64,000 bases of DNA from Pararhizobium sp. IMCC21322 (lineage in GTDB: Bacteria > Pseudomonadota > Alphaproteobacteria > Rhizobiales > GCA-2746425), in contig NZ_CP132335.1 of assembly GCF_030758295.1 (NCBI RefSeq), forward strand, positions 4,254,412 to 4,318,411, written 5' to 3'. Position numbers and translations under genes: made by a program. The notes below the pieces were generated by a model. The model saw only the letters and a list, made by a program, of their open reading frames with translations. It did not search any database and was not told the DNA's origin. Shown here piece by piece: positions 56,477 through 64,000 of this stretch (its first letter is position 1; every line of letters starts with the position of its first letter).

Positions 56477-57706
56477 TCAGACAGGCTCTGAATGGCCGCT
56501 TCTGGCAAGAAGAACGAGAATGATCCCGGCTGTTCCTGCAAGCAGAAAAGCACCTGCCAAAGGATACACTGTCAGATCGTAAAACCGCCCAAAAGTCACA
56601 GCAATCACCACAGCAACCAAGCTGGATAGCGATGACACAAGTGAGGTTCCCAGACCGGCAACACGACCAAGAGATTGCATGGCCATAGAGTTGAGGTTGT
56701 TGAAAAGCGCCGAAAAGCAGAACAACAGCGCTCCAACGAATATCATGAACCAAACGAAGGGTGGTTGCCCGTCATACAGGAGGCACATAACCAGCAGAGC
56801 GGCACCCAGAACACTCATGCCGCTCAGCGCGACAAGCGACAAACGCTCCATGCCAAAACGCATCACCAATTGGCTATTGGAAAACGAGGCGATACCAACG
56901 CCAAGAGCCAGCGTCGCGAAATAGAGGGGAAATTTCGTGCCGACCCCATATATGTCCTGAAATATGGATTGCGCAATACTCAGATAAAGCAGTAATCCGC
57001 CAAAGGCCAAACCAATGGCGAGGATATATGCCATGACCTTGCGACTGTTGACCACGAGCCATGTGTTGGGCACCAATGTGCCAAAGGACAACGGAATTCG
57101 ATGTGCAACAACCAGCGTTTCTTCCTGGCGCAGCATCAGCCAGACAGAAACAATCAGACCCATAAGCAGATAGGCAAAGAAGATCGCCCGCCAGCTGGCC
57201 ACCGAAATGATGAATTGGCCGGCAGCAGGTGCCAACATCGGAACAAGAATGAACGCCATGTAGATATAGGAGATCATGCGCGCCATCGCGTCGCCTGAAA
57301 ACTTGTCGCGGATAAGCGCCCTTGAGCCGATTTTGGGGCCCGAGACCCCAATTCCCTGAATGACACGTCCCAGCAACATCATTTCAATAGACTGGGCTGT
57401 CATGGCCAGAATTGACCCAGCACAGAATATGGCCAAACCCAATAGAATGGCTTTTCGGCGGCCAATCGCGTCTGACAATGGGCCAAACAGAAACTCGCCA
57501 AACACCATGCCAAACACAAACAGGGTAATGACCAATTGTGTGTTTCTTGGATCAGCGACATTCAGCTCAACACCAATGACGCCCAATGCGGGCAACATGC
57601 CATCGATCGCAGCAGCGGTCAGCGACGTGATTAACGAGAATAGGGCAACGAATTCAACGGTGCTAAGTGGTTTTCGCGAGCCGGCCTGACCAGTACTGAC
57701 TGTCAT
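56477..57706 (-). CDS. MFS transporter, Bcr/CflA drug-efflux type
   Basis: A 12-helix inner-membrane exporter of 409 residues. Segment A-like loop GPLSDAIGRRKAILLGLAIFCAGS and motif GRVIQGIGVSGPKIGSRALIRDKFSG are typical of Bcr/CflA. Substrates of the family include bicyclomycin, chloramphenicol and peptides; the substrate here is unknown. ATG 57706 is preferred over TTG 57709. It follows the small membrane protein by 9 bp. Confidence 0.92.
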   Translation of the reverse strand: MTVSTGQAGSRKPLSTVEFVALFSLITSLTAAAIDGMLPALGVIGVELNVADPRNTQLVITLFVFGMVFGEFLFGPLSDAIGRRKAILLGLAIFCAGSILAMTAQSIEMMLLGRVIQGIGVSGPKIGSRALIRDKFSGDAMARMISYIYMAFILVPMLAPAAGQFIISVASWRAIFFAYLLMGLIVSVWLMLRQEETLVVAHRIPLSFGTLVPNTWLVVNSRKVMAYILAIGLAFGGLLLYLSIAQSIFQDIYGVGTKFPLYFATLALGVGIASFSNSQLVMRFGMERLSLVALSGMSVLGAALLVMCLLYDGQPPFVWFMIFVGALLFCFSALFNNLNSMAMQSLGRVAGLGTSLVSSLSSLVAVVIAVTFGRFYDLTVYPLAGAFLLAGTAGIILVLLARSGHSEPV

Positions 57707-57715
57707 CAAAAGCGC

Positions 57716-58258
57716 CTATTTGTCGTGCAGCGGCGGTGCAAAGCGCTGCACAGCGCGGACAAACTCGTGCCTTTCGCCGAGGGTACGATGCGGCCAGATA
57801 CGGTAACCCTTCAACTTGCCGAAAGGGGCTGGTTGATTCTTGAACAGCATGGCCCAGGGGTGCACGCCAACCTGTTTTGCGACCTCATCTACCAGCCCGA
57901 CACCCAGAAACGGCATCGCCGTCTGAGCCTCGATCTTGTACCACAGCATGGCATCCCAGGGTATGATCTGACGCGAGATGCGTCGGTCATAAACACCGTG
58001 CTGGTTCACAATCAAAACAGGGTTTTTATCGAAAACATGCAAAGCAAGGACGGCACCAACGGCGACAAAAGCAATCAGCAAAAACCAGTCAATCCCGCTA
58101 CCAACACCTGATATAAGCGCCAACGCTTCCAGAAGTATGACCAGGCAGGTTGCAGCCAGCCAGATGCCCATGACCTTGCGGTTCAAATAAGCACTAAATT
58201 CCCCAGCGGAGGCCGAACCGGCCTCAACACTGTCAGCTTCCGGCCCTTCTGTGTCCAT
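57716..58258 (-). CDS. Membrane protein with PH-like domain (STM3941-like)
   Basis: A 180-residue protein. Two transmembrane helices (KVMGIWLAATCLVILLEALALISGV; IDWFLLIAFVAVGAVLALHVF) are followed by a soluble domain beginning NPVLIVNQHGVYDRRISRQIIPWDAMLWYKIE, the pattern of STM3941-type PH-like proteins. The function is unknown. It is coupled to the MFS gene (9 bp) and probably shares its promoter, suggesting an accessory or sensor role for the exporter; that is inference. Confidence 0.72.
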   Translation of the reverse strand: MDTEGPEADSVEAGSASAGEFSAYLNRKVMGIWLAATCLVILLEALALISGVGSGIDWFLLIAFVAVGAVLALHVFDKNPVLIVNQHGVYDRRISRQIIPWDAMLWYKIEAQTAMPFLGVGLVDEVAKQVGVHPWAMLFKNQPAPFGKLKGYRIWPHRTLGERHEFVRAVQRFAPPLHDK

Positions 58259-58426
58259 TTGATACGCTCTTTAACTCATCATGTTGCAACAACCGATCTT
58301 GTCGCGTCTGGCGCGCAAACAATCAAGCAAAAGATGAAGCTGCACACGAAGCACATCACAAACCGTAGAACTTGCATTGTTTCATATTTGGGATAAATTC
58401 TCATAAATGAAAACCAGTGAAACGCC

Positions 58427-58975
58427 ATGAATGCGGGTGAAAACCTTGCCGCGCGGCTGAAAGGACTGCGCCTCAAACAGGGGTGGTCACTGGATCAACT
58501 GTCCGAGCAGTGCAAGCTGAGCCGAGCCACCCTGTCTCGCATTGAAAACGGTGACGTCAGTCCAACAGCTCAGGCGCTTGGCAGATTATGCGCAACCTAC
58601 AGAATTACACTGTCTCGCTTGATGCTGATGGTCGAAACCAACGATACCCCTTTATTGCGCCGGGAAGACCAACCTGTTTGGGAGGATAAGAAAACCGGCT
58701 TTGTCCGCCGCTCAATCTCGCCGCCTTCTGACAGTCTGATGTGCGAAGTGCTGGAATGCACCCTCGCCCCCGGTGCAGAAATAACCTATCCGCAACCACC
58801 AAAAGCTGGAATGGAACATCACCTCGTGCTGCTGAGCGGTGAGTTGTTACTTGAAGTGGAAGGCACCAGCTATGAATTGGTGCCGGGGGATTGCCTGCGA
58901 TACCGGCTGTCTGGCTACAGCACATTTAAAGCCCATAAATCCAGGGGCGCCAGATACCACTTCATCATTCTGTAA
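58427..58975 (+). CDS. XRE-family regulator with C-terminal cupin domain
   Basis: A 182-residue protein. HTH_3 domain at 7-62 (LAARLKGLRLKQGWSLDQLSEQCKLSRATLSRIENGDVSPTAQALGRL) and cupin_2 domain at about 105-180 (MEHHLVLLSGELLLEVEGTSYELVPGDCLRYR). Such regulators (PuuR/SutR type) repress catabolic or transport genes in response to a small molecule. It is 6 bp upstream of a GNAT gene, so the acetyltransferase is likely its partner. Confidence 0.93.
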   Translation: MNAGENLAARLKGLRLKQGWSLDQLSEQCKLSRATLSRIENGDVSPTAQALGRLCATYRITLSRLMLMVETNDTPLLRREDQPVWEDKKTGFVRRSISPPSDSLMCEVLECTLAPGAEITYPQPPKAGMEHHLVLLSGELLLEVEGTSYELVPGDCLRYRLSGYSTFKAHKSRGARYHFIIL

Positions 58976-58981
58976 AGAGCC

Positions 58982-59521
58982 ATGCACAAAACAGACCTCA
59001 CCACTCGATGCCTGGATCTGCAACAATTCGATCAAGCAGTGCCGATACTGACAGACCTGCTGCACTGCTGTGTCCATCAGGGAGCCAGCATCGGCTTTGT
59101 GTTACCCTTCAGCATTCAGGACGGTGAAGCGTTCTGGCAGCAGCGTGTGCGGCCATCCCTTGCAACAAACCGCCGGGTGGTCATCGTCGCGGAAGTAGAT
59201 GGAAAAATTGCCGGGTCGGTCCAGTTGGATTGCGACCTGATGCCCAACCAGAAGCACAGAGCGGACGTTTCCAAACTGCTGGTCCACCCATCATGCAGGC
59301 GTCAGGGAATTGCTCGAACTCTGATGGCGGAATTGGAGCGACAAGCTCTGAAACGCCAGCTCACCCTTCTGGTGCTCGACACAAGAACATGTGATGCCGC
59401 GCAAGCTCTCTACGCCTCAATAGGGTTTGAAGTTGCCGGAACTGTACCCGGATTTGCATTAGACCCATTTTCCAGGAAATTCGATGCCACAACCTATATG
59501 TTCAAAAAGCTAAGGACCTGA
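58982..59521 (+). CDS. GNAT-family N-acetyltransferase
   Basis: A 179-residue acetyltransferase. The acetyl-CoA loop is VHPSCRRQGIARTLMAELERQALKRQLTLLVLDTRTCDAAQALYASIGFEVAG, with the R-x-x-G-x-A pattern. XRE-cupin/GNAT pairs often act on small amines or antibiotics; the substrate is unknown. The start is 6 bp after the regulator, and the YcaQ-like gene follows 14 bp downstream on the same strand. Confidence 0.93.
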   Translation: MHKTDLTTRCLDLQQFDQAVPILTDLLHCCVHQGASIGFVLPFSIQDGEAFWQQRVRPSLATNRRVVIVAEVDGKIAGSVQLDCDLMPNQKHRADVSKLLVHPSCRRQGIARTLMAELERQALKRQLTLLVLDTRTCDAAQALYASIGFEVAGTVPGFALDPFSRKFDATTYMFKKLRT

Positions 59522-59535
59522 TTCTGGAAAGTCAA

Positions 59536-60741
59536 ATGGCATCAAAACCACCACTTCGAATCCACAACCGCGACGCACGCCGCCTTTGGCTGGCAGCGCA
59601 GGGGCTGGCGACACCGCCAACAGGGCCATTGGATACGATGGACATCATCCGCAAGCTTGGCTTTGTCCAACTGGACACGATCCGCGTTGTCTCACGCGCG
59701 CATCATCATATCATCTGGAACCGCAACCAGCATTATCGCGAACCTATGCTCAACAAACTGATGGCGCAGCACCGTCAATTGTTTGAACATTTCACCCATG
59801 ACGCCTCCGTTCTGCCCATTGAGTTTTATCCCATGTGGCAGCGCCAGTTCCGCCGCATGAAACAGCGCTACGACCGTGCTGGATATTTCACCTCCATGCC
59901 GAATGAAGAGGGTCGCGAAGCCATCAAACGCCGCATTGCCCAGGAAGGCCCGCTCTCCACCCACGCCTTCGACACGAAAGTTAAAGGCCCAAAGGAAATG
60001 TGGGCCCGACCTCCGCACAAACTGGCACTGGACTACATGTGGTTCTGCGGCGAGCTGACCACTTCACACCGCGAGAATTTCAAGAAGTTCTACGATCTGG
60101 CCCACAATGTCATCCCGGTGGATTTGCACAGTCAGGACCATGGTGACGAAGCACAGATCGACTGGCTCTGCGATGCCGCTCTTCAACGCATCGGCTTTGG
60201 CACGCTGGGTGAAATCCAAAGGTTCTGGGGAGCAACCGACGCCAGCGAAGTGAAGGACTGGGCCAACCGAAACAGTGCAAACCTGATTGAGGTGGAACTG
60301 CAGGCAGCTGATGGCAGCTGGAGCACGGCAATTGCGCCACCGGATATCGAAACGCGTCTTGCCAATACACCGCCCCCAACCTCACGCTTGCGCATTCTCA
60401 ATCCGTTTGACCCGGTCATTCGAGATCGAAACCGCCTCAAACGTCTTTTTGGCTTTGACTACCGCATTGAGATTTTCGTTCCCGCTGCCAAGCGACAATG
60501 GGGATATTATGTATTTCCGATTTTGGAAGGTGACCGGTTGGTCGGGCGCATTGAGGCCAAAGCTGACCGGGCGAAGGGACATTTGAATGTTCTGAATCTA
60601 TGGTCAGAACCCAAAGTCAAATGGACCAACGCGCGTGCCGAAAAATTAGCCGCCGAACTGGACCGCTTTGCAAGGTTTGTGTCTTTGCAGGAAATCAACT
60701 GGCATTGCGGCACTCAACCAGAATATTGGCAACCGGAATAG
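59536..60741 (+). CDS. YcaQ/AlkX-type winged-helix DNA glycosylase family protein
   Basis: A 401-residue HTH_42 protein. The segment LGFVQLDTIRVVSRAHHHIIWNR contains the Q-x-D motif (Gln45, Asp47) held by the YcaQ branch, which unhooks interstrand crosslinks. The C-terminus has the conserved LNPFDPVIRDRNRLKRLFGFDYRIEIFVP. I infer a DNA-repair role for alkylation or crosslinks. It is the third gene of the run with XRE-cupin and GNAT, and ends at a shared terminator. Confidence 0.9.
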   Translation: MASKPPLRIHNRDARRLWLAAQGLATPPTGPLDTMDIIRKLGFVQLDTIRVVSRAHHHIIWNRNQHYREPMLNKLMAQHRQLFEHFTHDASVLPIEFYPMWQRQFRRMKQRYDRAGYFTSMPNEEGREAIKRRIAQEGPLSTHAFDTKVKGPKEMWARPPHKLALDYMWFCGELTTSHRENFKKFYDLAHNVIPVDLHSQDHGDEAQIDWLCDAALQRIGFGTLGEIQRFWGATDASEVKDWANRNSANLIEVELQAADGSWSTAIAPPDIETRLANTPPPTSRLRILNPFDPVIRDRNRLKRLFGFDYRIEIFVPAAKRQWGYYVFPILEGDRLVGRIEAKADRAKGHLNVLNLWSEPKVKWTNARAEKLAAELDRFARFVSLQEINWHCGTQPEYWQPE

Positions 60742-60767
60742 ATGTGTCAGCGGCGCAGCAATCGAAT

Positions 60768-60807
60768 TTGGAGCCGGGGTGACAGAAACACCACCCCGGC
60801 TCCAAAA
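60768..60807. terminator. Bidirectional terminator between ycaQ-like gene and pntB
   Basis: A 13-bp stem: ttggagccggggt (60768-60780) with accccggctccaa (60793-60805), followed by a short A-run (60804-60809) that gives a U-tract on the minus strand after pntB. It serves both converging transcripts. Confidence 0.85.
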
Positions 60808-60809
60808 AA

Positions 60810-62210
60810 TCAATCGAGGGTTTTGACGATGTTCTCAACCATCTTCTTGGCGTCAGACAACAGCATCATCGTGTTGTCCTTGTAGAACAACGTATTGTCG
60901 ATGCCAGCATAACCGGACCCAAGCGAACGCTTGATGAAGAGGCAGGTGCCAGCCTTATCCACATCAAGGATCGGCATTCCATAAATGGGCGATGTCTTAT
61001 CATCGCGTGCCGCTGGATTGGTCACATCATTCGCCCCGATCACAAACGCCACATCGGCCTGCGCAAATTCGGAATTGATGTCATCCAGTTCAAACACGTC
61101 ATCATATGGCACATTGGCTTCAGCCAGCAGCACATTCATGTGCCCCGGCATACGGCCAGCCACCGGATGAATGGCGTATTTCACTTCCACGCCTTCTGCC
61201 TTCAGCTTGTCACCCATTTCCCGCAAAGCATGCTGCGCCTGGGCAACAGCCATGCCGTAGCCTGGCACGATAATGACCTTGGAAGCATTTTTCATGATGA
61301 AGGCTGCATCCTCGGCAGACCCCTGCTTCACCGTCCGCTCAATCCCATCATCACCGGTGGGAACCGCAGCAGCATCGCCGCCAAAGCCACCAAGGATCAC
61401 AGAGATAAAGGAGCGGTTCATACCCTTACACATGATGTAGGACAGGATTGCACCGGAAGAACCAACCAAAGCCCCAACAATAATCAAAGCCAGATTGCCA
61501 AGGGTAAAGCCGATACCGGCAGCAGCCCAACCTGAGTAGGAGTTCAGCATGGACACCACGACGGGCATATCCGCGCCGCCGATAGGTACGATGATCAGGC
61601 CACCCAGTATGAGGGCCAGCAGAACAATCATCCAGAAGACGAAATGGCTTTCAGTGCCAATCAGGATCATCAGAAGGATGACGATACCGGCAGCAAGCGC
61701 AATATTGATCGCATGACGCCCAGGCAGAATGATCGGCGTGCCGCTCATGCGGCCATCCAGTTTCAAAAACGCTATAACCGAGCCTGTAAACGTGATCGCA
61801 CCAATGGCGACACCAATGCTCATTTCAATAAGGGCAGCGGCCGGAATTTCACCAACAGCACCAATGCCAAAGGCAGTCGGTGCATAAAGCGCAGCAGCAG
61901 CCACAAACACGGCGGCAAGACCAACCAGTGAGTGAAACGCTGCCACAAGCTGCGGCATGGCCGTCATCGGTATGCGTTTTGCAATGACGGCTCCAATGCC
62001 ACCACCGATACCAATGCCAAGTACGGTCAGAACAATACTGCCAACCGACGTGCCTGACAGAAACAGTGTGGTGATTATGGCAATTGCCATACCAATCATG
62101 CCGAAACGGTTACCCTGTCGGGCTGTTTCAGGGTTGGAAAGACCACGCAGCGCCAGAATAAACAGAACGGCTGCGACGAGATAAAGAAGTGCGGAAAAAC
62201 TTGCTGACAT
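60810..62210 (-). CDS. pntB: NAD(P) transhydrogenase beta subunit
   Basis: A 466-residue proton-translocating subunit. N-terminal membrane domain with about nine helices; C-terminal NADP(H)-binding domain III with GYGMAVAQAQHALREMGDKL, HPVAGRMPGHMNVLLAEA and VIGANDVTNPAA. It uses proton influx to reduce NADP+ with NADH. It is the last gene of pntAA-pntAB-pntB, 12 bp after pntAB. Confidence 0.98.
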   Translation of the reverse strand: MSASFSALLYLVAAVLFILALRGLSNPETARQGNRFGMIGMAIAIITTLFLSGTSVGSIVLTVLGIGIGGGIGAVIAKRIPMTAMPQLVAAFHSLVGLAAVFVAAAALYAPTAFGIGAVGEIPAAALIEMSIGVAIGAITFTGSVIAFLKLDGRMSGTPIILPGRHAINIALAAGIVILLMILIGTESHFVFWMIVLLALILGGLIIVPIGGADMPVVVSMLNSYSGWAAAGIGFTLGNLALIIVGALVGSSGAILSYIMCKGMNRSFISVILGGFGGDAAAVPTGDDGIERTVKQGSAEDAAFIMKNASKVIIVPGYGMAVAQAQHALREMGDKLKAEGVEVKYAIHPVAGRMPGHMNVLLAEANVPYDDVFELDDINSEFAQADVAFVIGANDVTNPAARDDKTSPIYGMPILDVDKAGTCLFIKRSLGSGYAGIDNTLFYKDNTMMLLSDAKKMVENIVKTLD

Positions 62211-62222
62211 GTGTTCGGGCCC

Positions 62223-62687
62223 CTACCGCTGCTTCTTTTTGTACATCGCCAGCATGCGCTGGGTCACAAGAAAGCCGCCAAATATGTTAACGCTGGCCAA
62301 AATCAGCCCGATGAATCCGAATGTCCGTGCGACACCGCCACTATCACCGGAGGTGAGATCCACCCCAACGGCCAACAATGCACCAACAACGATCACCGAT
62401 GAAATCGCATTGGTGACCGACATCAGCGGCGTGTGCAAAGCCGGTGTCACCGACCAGACGACATAATAGCCTACGAAGATCGCAAGCACGAAGACCGCCA
62501 GACGAAACACGAAGGGATCAACCGCCCCACCTGTTGCGCTATGGACGGCAGCACCGACCGCGTCACCAGCCTGTTCCAGCGCGGAAAGGGCTGCCTGCGC
62601 GGCCCTGTCTGCTTCATTTGCAGCAGACCGTGCAGCTTCTGCTGCTGCCTTAGCCTGTTCTGCCAGTTGTTCAACATTCGTTGCCAT
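62223..62687 (-). CDS. pntAB: NAD(P) transhydrogenase alpha subunit part 2
   Basis: A 154-residue protein holding the membrane domain that is fused to PntA in E. coli. A helical Ala-rich N-terminus (about 1-50, [25 protein letters not shown]) leads to three transmembrane helices ([73 protein letters not shown]). The Ala-rich extension is longer than the core needs. It lies between pntAA and pntB. Confidence 0.96.
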   Translation of the reverse strand: MATNVEQLAEQAKAAAEAARSAANEADRAAQAALSALEQAGDAVGAAVHSATGGAVDPFVFRLAVFVLAIFVGYYVVWSVTPALHTPLMSVTNAISSVIVVGALLAVGVDLTSGDSGGVARTFGFIGLILASVNIFGGFLVTQRMLAMYKKKQR

Positions 62688-62705
62688 ATCAGACCTCGCT
62701 CAAGC

Positions 62706-63842
62706 TCAGGCTTTTTCAGAGAAATTTGGATGAACGACAGCGCCATCGCGTGTCAGTAGTGTGGCTGTCACCAGTTCGTCTTCCCAATCGACAGCAAGCT
62801 CACCGCTTTCCTTGTCCATCATGGTTTCCAGAAACGACGCCAGATTTTTTGCGTAAAGCTCGGAGGCAGTTGCAGCGATGCGCCCGGGCACGTTTTTGTG
62901 GCCGACAATTTTCTTGCCCCCAACATCTACCGTTGCACCGGCTTTGGAACCTTCAACATTACCGCCGCGCTCAACCGCCAAATCAACCAGAACCGAACCG
63001 GGCCGCATGGCCGAAATCATCGCTTTGGTAATGAGGCGGGGCGCAGGACGCCCTGGAATAAGGGCCGTTGTAATCACGATATCCTGTTTGGCCATATGTG
63101 CTGTCACAAGCTCGGCTTGCTGCTTTTTGTAATCGTCAGACATTTCCTTGGCATAACCGCCAGCAGTTTCAGCCTGCTTGAACTCGTCATTCTCGACCGC
63201 AACAAATTTGCCGCCGAGCGATTCAACCTGTTCTTTGGCAGCCGGGCGTACATCCGTTGCCGACACAACAGCCCCAAGCCGCCGCGCCGTCGCAATGGCC
63301 TGAAGGCCGGCAACCCCGGCACCCATGACAAACACACGCGCAGCTGGGATGGTTCCTGCCGCCGTCATCATCATGGGCAGGGCCCGATCAAATTCTGAGG
63401 CTGCATCAATGACAGCCTGATACCCTGCCAAATTTGCCTGAGATGACAATACATCCATCACCTGCGCCCGTGTGATACGGGGCATCAGCTCCATGGAGAA
63501 TGCTGAAACACCGGCTTTCGCCATGGCGTCCAGATCCGACTTGTCGCCATAAGGCTCAAGCATCCCAATCAGAAGCGCCCCCTTGGGTACGCTCTTTAGT
63601 TGCGTAGCATTGGGGCGGCGTACACACAGCACCACATCGCTGCCTTTCAGCGTCGCAGGCGCAGTCTTGCCGATAGTGGCACCAGCTTCAACGAATAAAG
63701 CATCGGGAACACGTGAACCTTCACCTGCTCCTGCTTGCACCATCACACTGGCACCGCGATCAACAAAGCGTTTTATCATGGCAGGAGAGACGGCAACACG
63801 GGCTTCATCAGCGCTGGCTTCGCTCAACACGGCAATTTTCAT
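62706..63842 (-). CDS. pntAA: NAD(P) transhydrogenase alpha subunit part 1
   Basis: A 378-residue NAD(H)-binding domain I. It has the alanine-dehydrogenase/PNT N-terminal domain (LSEASADEARVAVSPAMIKRFVDRGASVMVQAG) and the Rossmann segment FVMGAGVAGLQAIATARRLGAVVSATDVR. It delivers hydride to PntB. ATG 63842 fits the family. The gene is 87 bp downstream of the small oxidase subunit IV-like gene. Confidence 0.98.
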   Translation of the reverse strand: MKIAVLSEASADEARVAVSPAMIKRFVDRGASVMVQAGAGEGSRVPDALFVEAGATIGKTAPATLKGSDVVLCVRRPNATQLKSVPKGALLIGMLEPYGDKSDLDAMAKAGVSAFSMELMPRITRAQVMDVLSSQANLAGYQAVIDAASEFDRALPMMMTAAGTIPAARVFVMGAGVAGLQAIATARRLGAVVSATDVRPAAKEQVESLGGKFVAVENDEFKQAETAGGYAKEMSDDYKKQQAELVTAHMAKQDIVITTALIPGRPAPRLITKAMISAMRPGSVLVDLAVERGGNVEGSKAGATVDVGGKKIVGHKNVPGRIAATASELYAKNLASFLETMMDKESGELAVDWEDELVTATLLTRDGAVVHPNFSEKA

Positions 63843-63929
63843 GGATTGTACCCCCTCATCGAAGCGTTTCCACTTCTCGTATCATTCGAAGCGCACTGGC
63901 TTCCGGTCCGGCTGGTTGCCACACCTTAA

Positions 63930-64000
63930 TTACAGCAGAAAAATAGCCATCAGGATCAGGATCACGCTAACCGCAATCGTGCCGTATTTGCTCATCGCAA
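63930..64000 (-). CDS. C-terminal end of aa3-type cytochrome c oxidase subunit IV-like protein
   Basis: Only the last 22 residues are inside the window: AMSKYGTIAVSVILILMAIFLL then TAA. A single helix ending AIFLL is the typical end of the small CoxIV-type protein that often stands just upstream of pntAA in alphaproteobacteria. The rest lies beyond the window, so the call relies on this short match and position. Confidence 0.6.
   Translation of the reverse strand, partial: AMSKYGTIAVSVILILMAIFLL

Noticed and set aside
1-64000. CRISPR arrays, rRNA, tRNA genes, insertion sequences, prophage genes
   Set aside because: Reading the intergenic regions on both strands gave no regular spacer-repeat pattern, no cloverleaf with a T-arm I could support, and no transposase or phage structural gene.

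Overview
The window is chromosomal DNA from an alphaproteobacterium, most likely of the Hyphomicrobiales (Rhizobiales) type. The evidence is the gene set: a DUF1013/TrcR gene, a DUF1192 gene, FlaF and FlbT beside flagellin, split PntAA/PntAB/PntB with a small aa3-oxidase subunit IV-like gene upstream, the tol-pal-cpoB-tilS-ftsH order, and a serC-serA operon with a structured leader. GC content is moderate and intergenic DNA is AT-rich. I see no rRNA, tRNA, CRISPR array, intact insertion sequence or prophage. Most of the window is core chromosome with small accessory patches.

Layout. 0-8.2 kb: a partial coiled-coil gene, purA, a VOC protein, a DMT exporter, amt-glnK, and serC-serA behind a leader RNA that could form a pseudoknot. 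8.4-13.9 kb: a membrane diguanylate cyclase, two small secreted Cys proteins (one a tandem duplication of an unnamed domain), an outer-membrane barrel, a second DMT exporter and a formylglycine-generating-enzyme homologue. 13.9-23.5 kb: glmM, then a patch (nucleoside hydrolase, a decayed DJ-1/PfpI pseudogene, a second barrel) separating glmM from ftsH, then tilS, cpoB and pal. 23.7-30 kb: tolB, tolA, tolR, tolQ, ybgC, ruvB, ruvA and a DUF1192 gene, all on the minus strand. 30-34.5 kb: qor, then an accessory patch with a universal stress gene, a 139-bp duplication of its 3' end 1.4 kb away, a small secreted protein, and an ArsR-SRPBCC pair with a palindromic operator candidate.

34.5-40.2 kb: trcR, an orphan ParA ATPase, an SDR, a propionyl/acyl-CoA synthetase and a TauE-type permease. 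40.4-48.7 kb: flagellin-flbT-flaF converging on flgE-flgK-flgL. Flagellin, FlgE and apparently FlgL are enlarged by flagellin-IN-like domains. 48.9-56.5 kb: a DadA-like oxidase, then a same-strand run of a membrane coiled-coil protein, a membrane-anchored ClpP-fold protease, SixA, YcjX, YcjF and a double-hotdog thioesterase. 56.5-64 kb: an MFS exporter, a small membrane protein, an XRE-cupin regulator with a GNAT, a YcaQ-type glycosylase, and the pnt transhydrogenase operon.

The least explained items are the membrane coiled-coil/ClpP-like pair at 50.3-52.5 kb, the tandem secreted domain at 10.2-10.8 kb, the duplicated-usp patch, and CtrA-like TTAACCAT boxes upstream of both pal and tolQ. I found no clearly novel multi-gene defence or mobile system.
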